DNA of 64,000 nt from Amyloporia xantha. Its lineage: Eukaryota > Basidiomycota > Agaricomycetes > Polyporales > Adustoporiaceae. A model generated the notes under the pieces. It saw only the letters and a program-made list of their open reading frames with translations, did no database searches and was not told the origin of the DNA. The DNA lies in contig JAYKKR010000007.1 of assembly GCA_036971615.1 (NCBI GenBank), positions 1,860,001 through 1,924,000 of the forward strand, given 5' to 3'. Shown here piece by piece: positions 1-11,860 of this stretch (positions within the stretch are counted from its first letter, which is position 1; each line of letters begins with the position of its first letter). Made by a program: the position numbers and the translations under genes.

Positions 1-51
1 TTCGCATTGAGCACTACTACTCGGTGAACTCCTCTGCTCGTCGTATTCAGG

Positions 52-3000
52 ATGGGTCATCCAGGGCAGCTCGACAGCTTGCCCCTGTCATTCCCAGTCT
101 CTCCTCAAATCGTCCTGGGACAGAACGGTAGTTTGTTATTGCCTGTCGCAACCATTGAAACCCTCAATGCACCCAAGTATGTCTCTTGGATGTGCCACTC
201 TACGATGCCAGGTCTGGCGCTGACCTTCTCTCAGGGACTTGTTCATGGATTCTCTCATCGTCCCTGCATATGTTGCAGGCGCCTCGGTGGTTGTGCTGCT
301 TCTCCACCTTGTGCTCAGGTCACGGCCCGTCAGAAGGCTGTACACCAAACTGATTGCCTCAGGGGAAGCTTCCTCGGAGGATGCTGTGGCGGAAACAGAG
401 ATGTCGGGAGAAGATGATTCCTCGTCGCGCTTTGCGCGTCACATCGCGCGACAGGGGGGACTTGTAATCTTTGCTTTCAATGTTGTGAGGTTATTGTCAT
501 GTCTCAGTTTGTTGATCACGTCCGGCGTCACGGTGTACCTAAGTCTGAAGGAGGAGGGAAGTTCAGAGTCAGTCACTCCTGTTTGGCTCCATGTGGCACT
601 AACCGGAACATATGTGAGTGAAGGCATTCATCTATGAGAACAGTGATGATGACCCTCATATATCAGGCTTACGCATTGCTACTGGCGTTTGTCTCGGTGC
701 TCGCAAAGCCGGCGAACAGCATCACAGTCATTCGTCACCTCGTGTCCGTTCTGTTGGCCACATGGGCAGTTTATGTGTACCGTGATGTATGGCCGTTTGC
801 AACGTTCACTCTCACTCCTATGGACGCGTCTGAGGGCGCATTGTTATGGGTGAGATTTGCCTTTCTCACCCTGTCTGGCGTGGTCGTACCCTTGTTCGTG
901 CCGAGCCCCTATGTTCCTTTCGATCCCAAGGTAAGTCTCAAGCGGACTAGTCAGCGCGGACAGACTTCAATGAAAGCCCTTTATAGCACCCTTCAGCGGA
1001 ACCGCATCCCGAGCAGACCGCTTCGATCATTTCACTCGCGTTTTTCTCCTGGCTTGACGCGACCGTGTTGAAAGCATACCGCGTGCCCCATCTTCCGATC
1101 GAAGAGCTCCCTCCCCTCGCCGATTATGATGATGCTGAGAATCTGGTCAAGACGTCCTATCCCGTAAGTTCTCATGCAGAACGGTACGGATGCTGGGTTG
1201 ACGAAGTGTATGCCACAGGAAATCGATCCATTCAAGGTCAAGAAAGACAGACATATCGGCTGGGGGCTGTTTAAACATTTCCGTAAGGCATCATGATCCA
1301 TGAGATGTCACATCTATAACTTATTGTATACCTTAGGTTATTCTTTCCTCGGTATGGGCATTTTGTTGATTGCTCAGGTATATTTCGTTGCATTGGCAGA
1401 GTGACGTAAATCCTAATTACATTATAGGCACTCGCACGGTTTTCGAGTCCTGTGGGCATGAAAAACTTGCTCGCGTACGTCCTCGATGTCCGTCATCTCC
1501 ACCGGTTACTGACATTGCGTATAGGTACATGGAAGACAGCGAAAATGCTCTAGTCCGCCCCTGGCTGTGGATCTCTTGGCTTTTTGTAGGGCCTATGATC
1601 AGTGTCCTTTGCATTTCGACATACTTCTTCATTTCTGTAGGTCGCTTTCCTCTATCTGTGCTCTAGAGCAGGTTGTTGATCCATTCACAGACGAGGATCT
1701 TAGTCCGCATTGAGGCCCTCCTTACGCAGCTCGTGTTCGATCATGCTCTTCGAATGAGAGTGAAAGCAGAAGTCCCTAATGCATCCAACTCAACAGCCAA
1801 CACCACTGCTGTCGGCACACCTGAAACGGCGTCGATCACTGAATCCAGCACTACCCGGGATGCCCAGGAGAGCCCTGATGGTAGTGGTGATGAGTCAACC
1901 GTGGCCGCATCAAGCACTGCAGATGCGAGCTCAGCAAAGGGGAAGCAGAAGTCGAAAGGCAGCGCTACACCTGGGAGCGGTGACGGGAAGAAAGACGCAG
2001 GGAGGAAAGCTGCGCCAGAGGGCGGATCAAAGGAGAAGGGCAAGAACATGGTCGGTAAAATCAATAACTTGATCACTACCGATCTAGAGACGCTGTCCAT
2101 GGGACGTGAGATCTTGCAACTCGGTAAGTCGCGACGGTCAAGTATGAGTTGACCGGCGATCTTGATACCTTGGCATTTCTTAAGTCATCCAGGTTCCGTT
2201 CCAACTTGGGTTGTGTATTTGGTTCCTTTACGCTGTGCTTGGATGGAGGTCTGTTGCTATATGTCTCGTGCGCGTTCGCTTTGTCCTGAATCGACCACAT
2301 TGCAGTGCTTTCGTCGGACTAGCGGTCATCATCCTTTTGCTCCCCCTTCCAGGTTCTATCGCCAAGATGCTCCGAGGAGTCCAGGTTGAGAAGATGAAGA
2401 AGGTAAGTGTGCATCTTAAGACTGGTTATTATGCTGAACCGTTGCCCAGACCGATGGACGAGTGCAAAGCGTCACTGAAGGTACTGTTAATGCTTCTGCT
2501 GTGCATACATGAACTTCATCCGACGAACCTTTGCAGCCATGAACGTCATCCGTATGATCAAGATGTTCGGGTGGGAGCCACGGATCACGCACCAGTTGAC
2601 GGAGAAACGTGATGATGAACTCAAAATGGTCCAGAAGGCTAAGTTGCTGCAAGTTATTAATGGGAACCTGAAGTATGTCTGTTCCTGGAACGAGTGACCG
2701 CAATCCATCTCACGATACCCAAAGCAATATCATCCCTCTTTTGACCATGATCGTCACATTCCTTACCTATGTAAGCAGTGCGTGATACTGAAGCATTACT
2801 GTCATTGAGACATTGTCTATTTGCGTCGCAGACGGTATTCATGAAGCAGCAGCTGACAGGTATGGCGTTCGCTGATCGCTATTGTTGGATTTATTCTAAA
2901 TACCTATACAGCATCCAAAGTGTTCTCGTCCATGACGGGTATGTCCATGTCCAACAATGACCTCGGATGCTTGCTCAAGGAACTTTAGTGTTTGAGCTTT

Positions 3001-6000
3001 TCAGTATGCAAATGCACATAATATTTGGCATGATCCCTGCCTTTATACGCGGTAATCACCACCAACACTATGGTTATATCTTCACCTGATTACATCGATT
3101 CTACAGCAAAGGTTTCGCTCGATCGCTTGAACGACTTCTTGCACAAGGTTAGTCGTTGGAAACTTTGTCTCTTCCTGTTATTAACTACGTTTCCTCACAC
3201 AGACGGAACTACTCGATGAGTATACTGAAAAATCTCCCGATACTCAATTGGTATTGCCGGAAACCGCTGTCCCCAGTGACGTGATCGGTATCCGTAACGC
3301 CGCTTTCACTTGGGCGAATGAATCCGACGTACCTCCTACTCCTGGATCATCGAGGCGCAAGTTCACCCTCCGCATTGAGGACGAATTGACTTTCAAACAT
3401 GGCTGTGTCAACCTCATAATTGGACCCACTGGATCCGGGAAAACATCAATCCTGATGGCTTTGCTAGGTACGACACCTCAGATAAGTTAATGGTCAGGCA
3501 TACTTAATGAGGTTTCTGTTAGGCGAAATGCACTACATACCGTCTGGGCCGGATTCTTACTTCAACCTCCCTCGTGGTGGTGGAGTTGCATATGCTGCCC
3601 AAGAATCATGGGTGCAGAATGAGACAATCAAAGTGAGTGGATATTTCTGCTCGAAGGACTATGACTCATTGCGGTTTATATGAATAGGACAACATTGTCT
3701 TTGGAGCTCCATACGATGAGGAACGGTACAATCAAGGTATGTCGACCAGATCAATCAGAGACGGGCATTAACTTCGATGACCAGTCATTGAACAATGCGG
3801 GCTAAAGCGAGACCTGGAGTTGTTCGATGCTGGTGATATGACAGAGGTTGGAGAGAAAGGAATAACCCTTAGGTATGCCGGTACAGCTCGTTTTCTACCT
3901 CATCGACTAACGAGAGTCCATCAGTGGTGGTCAAAAGGTGATGCACAGTGCCGGATGGACGATGATAGATACTGACGTGATAACTCAGGCCCGTGTTACC
4001 CTGGCTCGTGCAGTATATTCTACCGCGGAAATTCTGCTTCTCGATGATGTGAGTCGCTCCACGGCATCCCGACGTCAATACAACTGACGCGGTGCAGGTT
4101 TTGGCAGCTCTGGACGTGCATACCGCTCGGTGGATTATCGAGAAATGCCTGAAAGGAAACCTGGTCCGTGGCCGAACGGTACTTTTAGTCGTAAGTCGTC
4201 ATGCATCGATGTTCTCTTTGGTCTCAATACTCAATAATGGCAGACCCATAACGTCGCCATGGCCAGCCCCATAGCAGAGTTTGTGGTTGCCATGGGAACA
4301 GATGGGCGAGTCTCTAGCCAAGGTTCGCTGTCGAGTGCTCTAGAGAAGGATCAAAAGCTTGCAGAAGGCGTCGCTGGAGAGCAGGAAGCTCTTCAAAAAG
4401 CCGTCAGCTGAGGTAGACCCAGACCAGCCCAGCCAAGGCGAACAAAATAATACCAAAAAGTCAGATGGTAAATTAGTAGTGTCAGAAGAGATTGCTGAAG
4501 GACATCTTGGTTGGGCAGCACGTATGTTGTTCTACTCTGCAACATTGTCCGTCCAAATATTGACCAAATTGCAGTGAAGCTGTACCTTGCCAACTTGGCT
4601 GGAAAGCACCGCCTCATTTTCTGGACGACATTGCTGGTTATCTGCGTTATATCCGAGTCTACGGACAGTTTGCAGGTTTGGTATCTTGGCTACTGGGCGC
4701 GGCAATACGAGGAGCGTGCTCCGGAAGATGTAGATGTCCCTTTGTGAGCAAACGTTTCGATCTACTCCTTGGATATGGTATCTCATTTGGGATCGCAGTT
4801 ACCTGGCTATGTACGGGGTCATCATGGTCGCGTCAGTCGTGTTTTATTGCATTTACTCCATTTATTGGATTCTCGGCACCTTGCGGGCATCAAGAACCGT
4901 TCACAAGTCATTGATTGCCTCTGTTCTTGGTACCACCCTGAGGTGAGTTGGTCTAATTTTGACTTTGTTCCGCCATCTTACAAGACTACAGATGGCTTGA
5001 CAAGACCCCGACAGCACGAGTGATTGCAAGATGCACACAAGACATAGATGCTAGTAAGTGTTTTTTCCTGTATCAAAGGTTTTGCATATTGCTGACAGGC
5101 AAATAGTCGATGGAAGAATCCCACAAAATTTGGGCTTCCTGATAACGTTGACTGCGAACATGTTGATCAAACTTGCTGCTGTCGTGATCACGTCGCCGTT
5201 GTTCCTTCCTCCTGGTATCTTCATTGCTCTTGCTGGAGGCTGGATTGGCAGTGTATATATGAAGGCACAGCTGGCAGTGAAACGTGAGAGGAGCAATGCT
5301 CGTGCGCCCGTTCTTGGTCATGTCGGTGCAGCGTTTACTGGCCTAGGTACGTGCTCGTAAAGCGCCCTGGCATTGACATCAAATTCATTGCTCTCAGTTT
5401 CTATTCGGGCCTATGGTGCTCAGGATGCTTTCCGGAGGGAATCGTTTGTTCGCATCAACAAGTATACAAGAGCTGCCAACATTTTCTGGAACCTCACCAG
5501 GTAAGTGGGTTTCTGCATGTAATTAGCAGAGCTAACAATAAGTGCAGATGGGTGTGCATCCGCATTGAGGCATTTGGCGCTCTCTTTTCCGCCGGTTTAG
5601 CTGCGTATCTTGTTTATGGCACCGAGACCCACGCTTCAACTACTGGATTTACACTGAACATGGCTAGTACGTAGAGGATATGTGTTAGTCCCTGCTCTGC
5701 TGAAGCTTCTCTTCAGTTGGCTTCAGCAATATGATTCTCTGGTGGGTTAGAATGTTCAATGAATTTGAGGTGGCTGGTACGTGATATCTGAGAGCTTTCT
5801 TTCTGAATGCTCACTACATTATCACTTCAGGCAACAGGTACGAGGCCTTAGTGGTGCTGATAGCCGAACAAAGCTAAATGGTCATGCCTAGTTTGGAGCG
5901 TATTCAACAATACTTGGAGATTGAGCAGGAGCCAAAGTCTACTGAAAGTGGTAAGGCACCAGCGTACTGGCCTGCAAGCGGTCACCTTAAAGTGGAGAAA

Positions 6001-7211
6001 TTGTCGGCACGCTACTCTCCAGTATGTGTGCCTCATTTCCTCATCAGTCGTGACTCATTTGTTGAATAATAAATAGGACGGTCCGAAGGTATTGCACGAT
6101 ATTTCATTCGAGGTGAAGTCTGGAGAGCGGGTCGGCATTGGTGAGTTTGATTTGTTACTTGTGTACCTGTGTCGCATTGACCTTGCGTTTCAGTGGGACG
6201 CACAGGCAGCGGGAAGGTATGTCGGCTAATATTGCCTCCTAGCCACGTGTCACTTACAGCACTGCAGAGCTCTTTGACACTGGCTCTCCTGCGGGCTATC
6301 ATCACAGAAGGCGAGGTGTACTATGATGGTCTTCCTACTGACGGCATCAATCTGGATGCGCTCAGATCACACATCACTATTATTCCCCAAGTTGTTCGTA
6401 AACTGACTTCTGTCGTCAGTGGTTTTGCTGACTTGGTACACATCTAGCCGGAACTCCTCAGTGGCACGTTGCGACAGAATCTGGATCTATTTGAGGAGTA
6501 TGATGATGCGGTGCTCAATGATGCGTTACGTTCGGCCGGTTTGTTCTCTTTGCAGAAGGATATGGATGAAGGCCAAATTACCCTCGATACTGAGATCGCC
6601 AGCGGTGGAAGCAATTTATCTGTTGGCCAAAAGCAGATTTTGGCGTTGGCTAGAGCCATCGTACGGCAGAGCAAATTGTTGATTCTGGACGAGGGTGCGC
6701 AGCAGTATAAACCATTCCAGGTAACGCGACTAACGTTTAGCCTAATCAGCTACTTCTGCTATTGGTTAGACAATATGGCAATCTACACGCGGCTGCAGTT
6801 CTGACCGTTTACTATAGACTATGCAACGGACACCGTTATTCAAGCATCACTGCGAAAAGAATTGGATAAGGGTGTAACGCTGCTTACAGTCGCTCATCGT
6901 CTGCAAACCATCATGGATGCTGACAAAATTGTAAGTTGTACACGAGTACTCGTCCTCTCTTTTACTGGCTAAAGTTGGAATGTGTCTGCGCACAGATGGT
7001 GCTGGATGCTGGTAACATCGTATGTTGTTTCCCCTGCGTGGGGCTCACCAATACAACTTCGCGGCTTACTGTATTTGTTATTAGGTCGAGTTCGGCAAGC
7101 CGAGCGAACTACTCAAAATTCGAGAAAGGCCGGCTTCGCGCACTTGTGGACGAGAGTGGAGACAAGGATACACTATACGCAATGGCTAATGGCGCCGGTT
7201 TGTCCGCCTGA
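52..7211 (+). CDS. ABCC-type (multidrug-resistance-associated) ABC transporter, many exons
   Basis: A full-length ATP-driven exporter with N-terminal membrane segments, then TMD1-NBD1-TMD2-NBD2. NBD1 has Walker A (GPTGSGKTS, about 3424-3448), an LSGGQK signature and Walker B LLLDD followed by LAALD. The Asp in place of the catalytic Glu is the usual ABCC degenerate site 1. NBD2 has Walker A (GRTGSGK, split by an intron at 6217), a variant LSVGQ signature, LILDE, a D-loop ATSAID and the switch AHR. The signature and D-loop sit largely on microexons at 3925-3937 (13 nt) and 6750-6764 (15 nt). The start at 52 splices (intron after 173) into the exon around 240; an upstream exon outside the window is possible. 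Near the 3' end, IVEFGKPSELL and the expected tail ending DTLYAMANGAGLSA lie in different frames, separated at an A-run (7115-7118). The substrate cannot be told from sequence. Family assignment is firm; exon details of the TMDs are approximate. Confidence 0.9.
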
Positions 7212-8538
7212 ATAGCGAGCATGACATAACCGCTGACAATAACATCATTGGTAATGGAAATTTCTGATCTGATGGGAGACGAACTTCACGTTTTGACTTC
7301 CAGTTTGTTGAGGACAATTGTTTCAAGTTATTTAGGTAACTCAAGAATAACAGCTTAGCGTATCTTGGTACCTACTTGTTCGCAGTATAACTACTGAAGG
7401 TTTTCTCTCTCAAAAAGAATAATTAGGAAGCTAATTGTGGGACATAGTGTAAGGGCAGACCAGCCACCACCACAAAAGCATTGTTCTGGAACATCACAGA
7501 ACATCTAAGATGAGTTGAGGCATGTTCGAAGATCTAGCACCAACAAGTGTATGTTGAGCCTCGAATAAGTTCAAGTTGACATACCTTGGTGAGTGCGCTA
7601 TCTGCGTCGCCTGCATGCCCAGCCTTTCATATTCCGTATATACTCGAATCAGACGCCTCCATCTAATACAGTCCGGGTTTCTGCTGCGAGCTCGCAAAGG
7701 TCAACGCCGGTGTACTTCCCGTCCAGCGCCAATAGGCTGTGATCTTGATTGAAGGCAACACCCTAGGGCCTAAGGCTACTCCGTGAACAGTGCGTATTTG
7801 TAACTGTCCGCCCTCGCCTCTTGCAGACTCACACCGTCCTGTTCGACACGCCATCAGAAAAGACGGTCCAAGTACTGAGACAGATCGGGTATGCAATTCA
7901 TTGAATGACGGCTCTATAACAGCTCCGAGGGCCGAGGCTGCGTCCGTACTGCCTCGTCAACCCCGTTGTTGTGATGCATCGTGGTGCCATGTTGCGCCAT
8001 CACGAAGGTAATCAGGTTGAGGCTGATGTTTGGCTGATGGATAGACTAGAATCTGATGCAAGGCTGCCTGAACACCAATGATGTCTACACCTCGCATAAT
8101 GGATGACTTTTCGTGAGAGTCTGCATTGCACATACCGCCTTCAGCTATTATATTTAAGAGGGAAGGATGCGGGTTGTCCAGCTCGAGGCTTATGTACAAG
8201 GCTAGCCTCCGGCGCCACGACGTTGATAGCGAGTTAAATCTAGTACTGCCTCAATCGACCCATACTCCGGCCAGCAAGTCATACTCCCGCCGTTTGAAGT
8301 TGCGACGAGCGGGCTAACAAGGCCGACTCGGAGGCTTGGGCATGTGCACGTCCTGTCACTGTCTAGATCTAGTGACTCTCCGAGCGGATCAACGTACGCG
8401 TTGCTTACTACGGATCACCGCCTTGTACTAGTATAAATTGCTTTGAGGCAGCGTTCACTCCGGAATTCCTCCCAGTTTGTCGACATTCGTAACGTTTGAT
8501 ACTCATACCAGTGCAACTTGTGATACCTACCTGACACC
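7212..8538. other. Intergenic, ABC transporter to small secreted protein
   Basis: No convincing coding stretch was seen on either strand. The only clear signal is a TATA-like box (TATAAA) at 8432-8437, about 100 nt before the next start codon. Confidence 0.5.
8432..8437 (+). promoter_or_regulatory. TATA-like box for the secreted Kre9/KNH-like gene
   Basis: TATAAA lies 102 nt upstream of the ATG at 8539, a normal distance for a fungal core promoter. Confidence 0.5.
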
Positions 8539-9059
8539 ATGTTTTTCAAGTCTATGTGCGTACTCACTACTCACGAATGCCAGTAGACTTGTGCCAATCC
8601 GCTTTATATTCAGTGCCGTACTAGCCTCTCTTCTGCCCCTCGCGCTCGCCCAATTCCCAGACGAATATGTCTTCACCACGCCGTCGGGTTGGGTTAGCGG
8701 CGCTCCAGCGAATGCCAGTTGGACCGCAGCCGCAGGAAACCCAGACGAGTTTGCTCTCTTGTTGAAGACATTCAACGCAACCACCAACGAACCGCTAAGC
8801 TGGCAGCTTGTAAACCCAGCATCTACTTACGGCGGCTTCGCCACCTTCACCGTGCCGGACGTTGTTCCTGGGTATGCGTTGTTATATTCACTTCTGCAAG
8901 CTACTAATGCATAAGCCCGCCCCGTAGACCCGAATACTCCTTGTTGCCGGTCAACGTATAGTGAGTCACAGCGCTCAGCGGTTAAAATTAATCTGACCGT
9001 TTTATTTCAGTGACACGTCTACTTTGGGCACGCCAAGCTCGCCGTTTAGCATCGCATGA
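8539..9059 (+). CDS. Small secreted protein, Kre9/KNH N-terminal-like domain
   Basis: Four exons (8539-8555, 8614-8871, 8928-8960, 9011-9059) join in frame to 118 residues. The first exon is only 17 nt. The N-terminus (MFFKSIAVLASLLPLALA) is a clear signal peptide. The mature part has the beta-rich, Ser/Thr/Asn-containing pattern of the Kre9/KNH Ig-like domain found in basidiomycete cell-wall proteins: TPSGWVSGAPANASWTA near its start and a closing LGTPSSPFSIA. There is no C-terminal Ser/Thr-rich tail or GPI signal, so it is predicted to be freely secreted. An NATT sequon could be glycosylated. Domain assignment is from pattern and is moderate; the signal peptide and exon joins are stronger. 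Confidence 0.7.
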
Positions 9060-9462
9060 GTGTAAGATGACCCGCAGCTTCTAAAATATCATTCCTGTAG
9101 TTGGATATGTATTTTGCGTTGCTTATCGACCTGTGGCTGTACTAGTCAGGATGAGGATAGTCGAAAAGTATATGGATTCCTTATTTATTACCGCCAACAT
9201 AGTTAGAAATGCCAGAAGTGAGTATTCTGACTGCGGAGATACGCCATTTCGCGCGAGACATTGTCATCGATTCCCATCTAGTAGAGTGCGGAGAGCTTGT
9301 ATCGACTGGCTAGCCATATTACACATGAGCTATCTATCTTGTACTGCACCTAAGTCTATCGCTTTTCCTAAGATGCCCGTGGGCGGTCGAGTTTCGGTAA
9401 GCAGCAGCAGATGATGAGAAGTGGGAAGAAATTCTTACAGGACCACAGGTTACATTATCGCC
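9060..9462. other. Intergenic, convergent gene ends
   Basis: The space between two genes that converge here. A 93-codon open stretch (9133-9414) has no protein-like features and is probably untranslated. Confidence 0.5.
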
Positions 9463-10590
9463 TTATAGTCTAGGTGGTGAAACGAGAAACGTTTCGCGGA
9501 TCTGGGCGAAGTCGTTGTCGGTTAGGCTAGTATATGTCTTCAAATAACCTTCCACTCCGCCGAATCGGTCGCGGATGGACGCAAGCAGATTTGCCATCGA
9601 CGATGGCCTATCACGATGGTATGGAGTTCTGCACATTGTGAAGCGAAGGATGACAGACGTACTTCGCGGTAGCCATATTCATGGTTCCATCCCTGTTGTC
9701 CCTGAAGACCTGCTCCTTCTCGAACCGCGCAGCTAGCAAGGGTAATGCTGGCTGCAATCCAATTGTGGTCAGTGTGTAATCCTTGATTATATCATCGTCA
9801 CTAGCTCCCAGAAGCTATCGGGGTCAAGTCAGAATCTGTTGGGAGACGAAGGCCAACGAGCGGTGTCGTCGCGCACCATCAAGATCACTGCAGCGAAGAC
9901 CCCAGTTCTGTCCTTGCCAGCTGAATTATCTGTCAGTCGAAAACACCCAGTGCTTAACACAGGTTGAGTTTACCTGTGCAGTGCAACAAGCACGGCTCGT
10001 CAGGGTTATCGCGCAGATGGACGAGAACAGCTTCCATAGCAGGTCCTCCGTGTTCCAGAATCTCAGTGTAGAGTTTCAAAAAGGTCTAAAAGAATTAAAA
10101 ATTACGAAGATATACTTGCGCTAACTGCAGACCTACTTCAGACTCATTGGTGGCGAAGGCTTTGATCCTGAAAGCAGCCAAGCCAAAGATGACGACCACT
10201 GCTCGAGTGAAAATATGTAGTCATGAATTACCTCTGAGCCATTCCAACAGGATCAAAAGCATCGTCTAAAATCGGTACTCTGACGAAGTCAACGCCTTCT
10301 ATTTCGGCATTGGCAGTCTTGTACTTCGCGATCTCAGCTTCGGCACGTAAATCGAACACCTTCTTGATTCCCAAGGCACGCAGTTGGTCTATACCTGCAG
10401 GTGTGATGCGTGTGGGCTCCCCTGACCGAAATAGGTAAGCAGGCTTCACTGTCGCGCCGGACGATGACGAGTATCCTCCAAAGTCGCGAATATTGATCAC
10501 GCCCTCCACAACTATAAAAGGAGGGGAGGAAAGTGCTGACTCGAGGACATCCTTATCCAGAGTCGGAAATGAGAACTGCTCGGAACCCAT
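9463..10590 (-). CDS. Tyrosine phosphatase family protein (SIW14/PTPLA-like)
   Basis: Starts MGSEQF at 10590. Exon 1 (10590-10232) carries the family hallmarks NIRDFGGY, a FRSGEPTRIT segment and KKVFDLRAEAE. Downstream exons were joined by splice consensus: an exon with IKAFATNESE, then TFLKLYTEILEHGGPA, then the P-loop HCTAGKDRTG, itself split by an intron between HCT and AGKDRTG. The C-terminal helices include LGASDDDIIKDYTLTTIGL, then EKEQVFRDNRDGTMNMATAK, and the end LVSPPRL before TAA at 9463-9465. The CX5R signature is intact (C-TAGKD-R), so the enzyme is predicted to be active. Fungal relatives are cytosolic and dephosphorylate phosphotyrosine, inositol pyrophosphates or phosphoinositides; which applies here is unknown. 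No signal peptide or membrane segment. Confidence 0.88.
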
Positions 10591-11860
10591 CTACAGAGCA
10601 TAGATAGTACTCAAGGTCTGACAAAGATACTAATGGCTGACTTACAGGAAGTATCGCCTAGCACAGCGTCAGAGTCAGTGAAAGAGAGGTTACAGTAACG
10701 GTGGGACGAAGAGACATGGACAAATCAGTGCAAAACCACAAGTACATCACGAACGTGCCAAGTGCTGAATTTGGATTGTAACATAGCGCGCCGAACAGTG
10801 GCACGATTGTTCTTTTTCGGAACCGCAGACAGACGGATTTCTGGTATCATCATCGCCATTAACTCGTCTGCAGAACAATATCCTGACAAATAGCCAAAGA
10901 AAAACCATGCAAAAAGTAGTTTCATCTTGAGCATCGAACTTATTGAACTAGATGCCCGCCGCAGCAACAGCAATGGATACATGGCGGTCAATACCATATC
11001 GTCACAAGACAAGACAAGTAGCACTGTTCAGCTGAGTACTGTATCTGGAACATTAGACATGAATCCATAGAATTACGGAGAAGACTTTCGGTCCCCGAAA
11101 TGTTGAAGTCATAGTAATCGTAGAATGACTAGGAATGTCATCGCCGTACCCGGTGTTCCAGAATAAATAATAAGCTCAGAAGTAAGAAGGGAGACCAGTC
11201 GGCAAGTTGCAACGAGGAACTGATATATAACGGCTTCATGGGTTCCGTTGCGGAAGTCCCAGTCCTTCAAGAGACTTGGATTCGAAGAAAGTAACGCAAC
11301 CCCACGTGTACCCCACACTACCATTGTCTCCCTGAACCACGTGGTAGAACAATTGTTGCACAGCTAGCTATCCGGTTTATGTGTTTTGTTCTGAATGTTC
11401 TTTGTCATTTCTTTGTGGCAGCATGGTTTTTAGACGTACCGCTCTCCAATGGACACGTACGATGCTGAAGGGCCACCAGGGTCGCTGTCAGTGGGCATTG
11501 ATCGGATATGTTATTTCAAAAGGCGATTGCTGCCAATGGCAACTGGAAGTCGGACAAACAGGAAGGACTTGTACTCGGGCCACGACTACAATCTGTTAGA
11601 AGATGCTTCGTCCTTTTGGGTTGTGGTTTGGTTGCAATGGCGTTGGATCTTTGCATGCCACAGTGATACGCCTCCAGGGCCACTGCTATACTCGTGGCCA
11701 CTGCACATCCACCTCGCTTTGGCTTCGATTTCCACTCTAGTATAAGTACTTGTGCACCAGTAAGGGTCAATCAACCTCGCATACTTGAGCGCCTTCCTTT
11801 GTGCGTCCGACCTAGTGCTTCTTGTTCCTGCTATCAATATTGTCTATTAATCCACCAAAA
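10591..11860. other. Intergenic between divergent genes
   Basis: Divergent promoter region of the phosphatase (-) and the MIF4G-like gene (+). Open stretches at 10725-11024 (-) and 11109-11324 (-) show no recognisable features. CACGTG E-box-like sites occur near 11303 and 11337. A TATA-like TATAAG at 11741-11746 precedes the downstream gene. Confidence 0.45.
11741..11746 (+). promoter_or_regulatory. TATA-like box for the MIF4G-like gene
   Basis: TATAAG 115 nt upstream of the ATG at 11861, the only TATA-type match in the proximal promoter. Confidence 0.4.

Noticed and set aside
10725..11024. 99-codon minus-strand hydrophobic frame between the phosphatase and the MIF4G-like gene
   Set aside because: Hydrophobic but without a family match; overlaps likely promoter sequence and cannot be joined to other exons.
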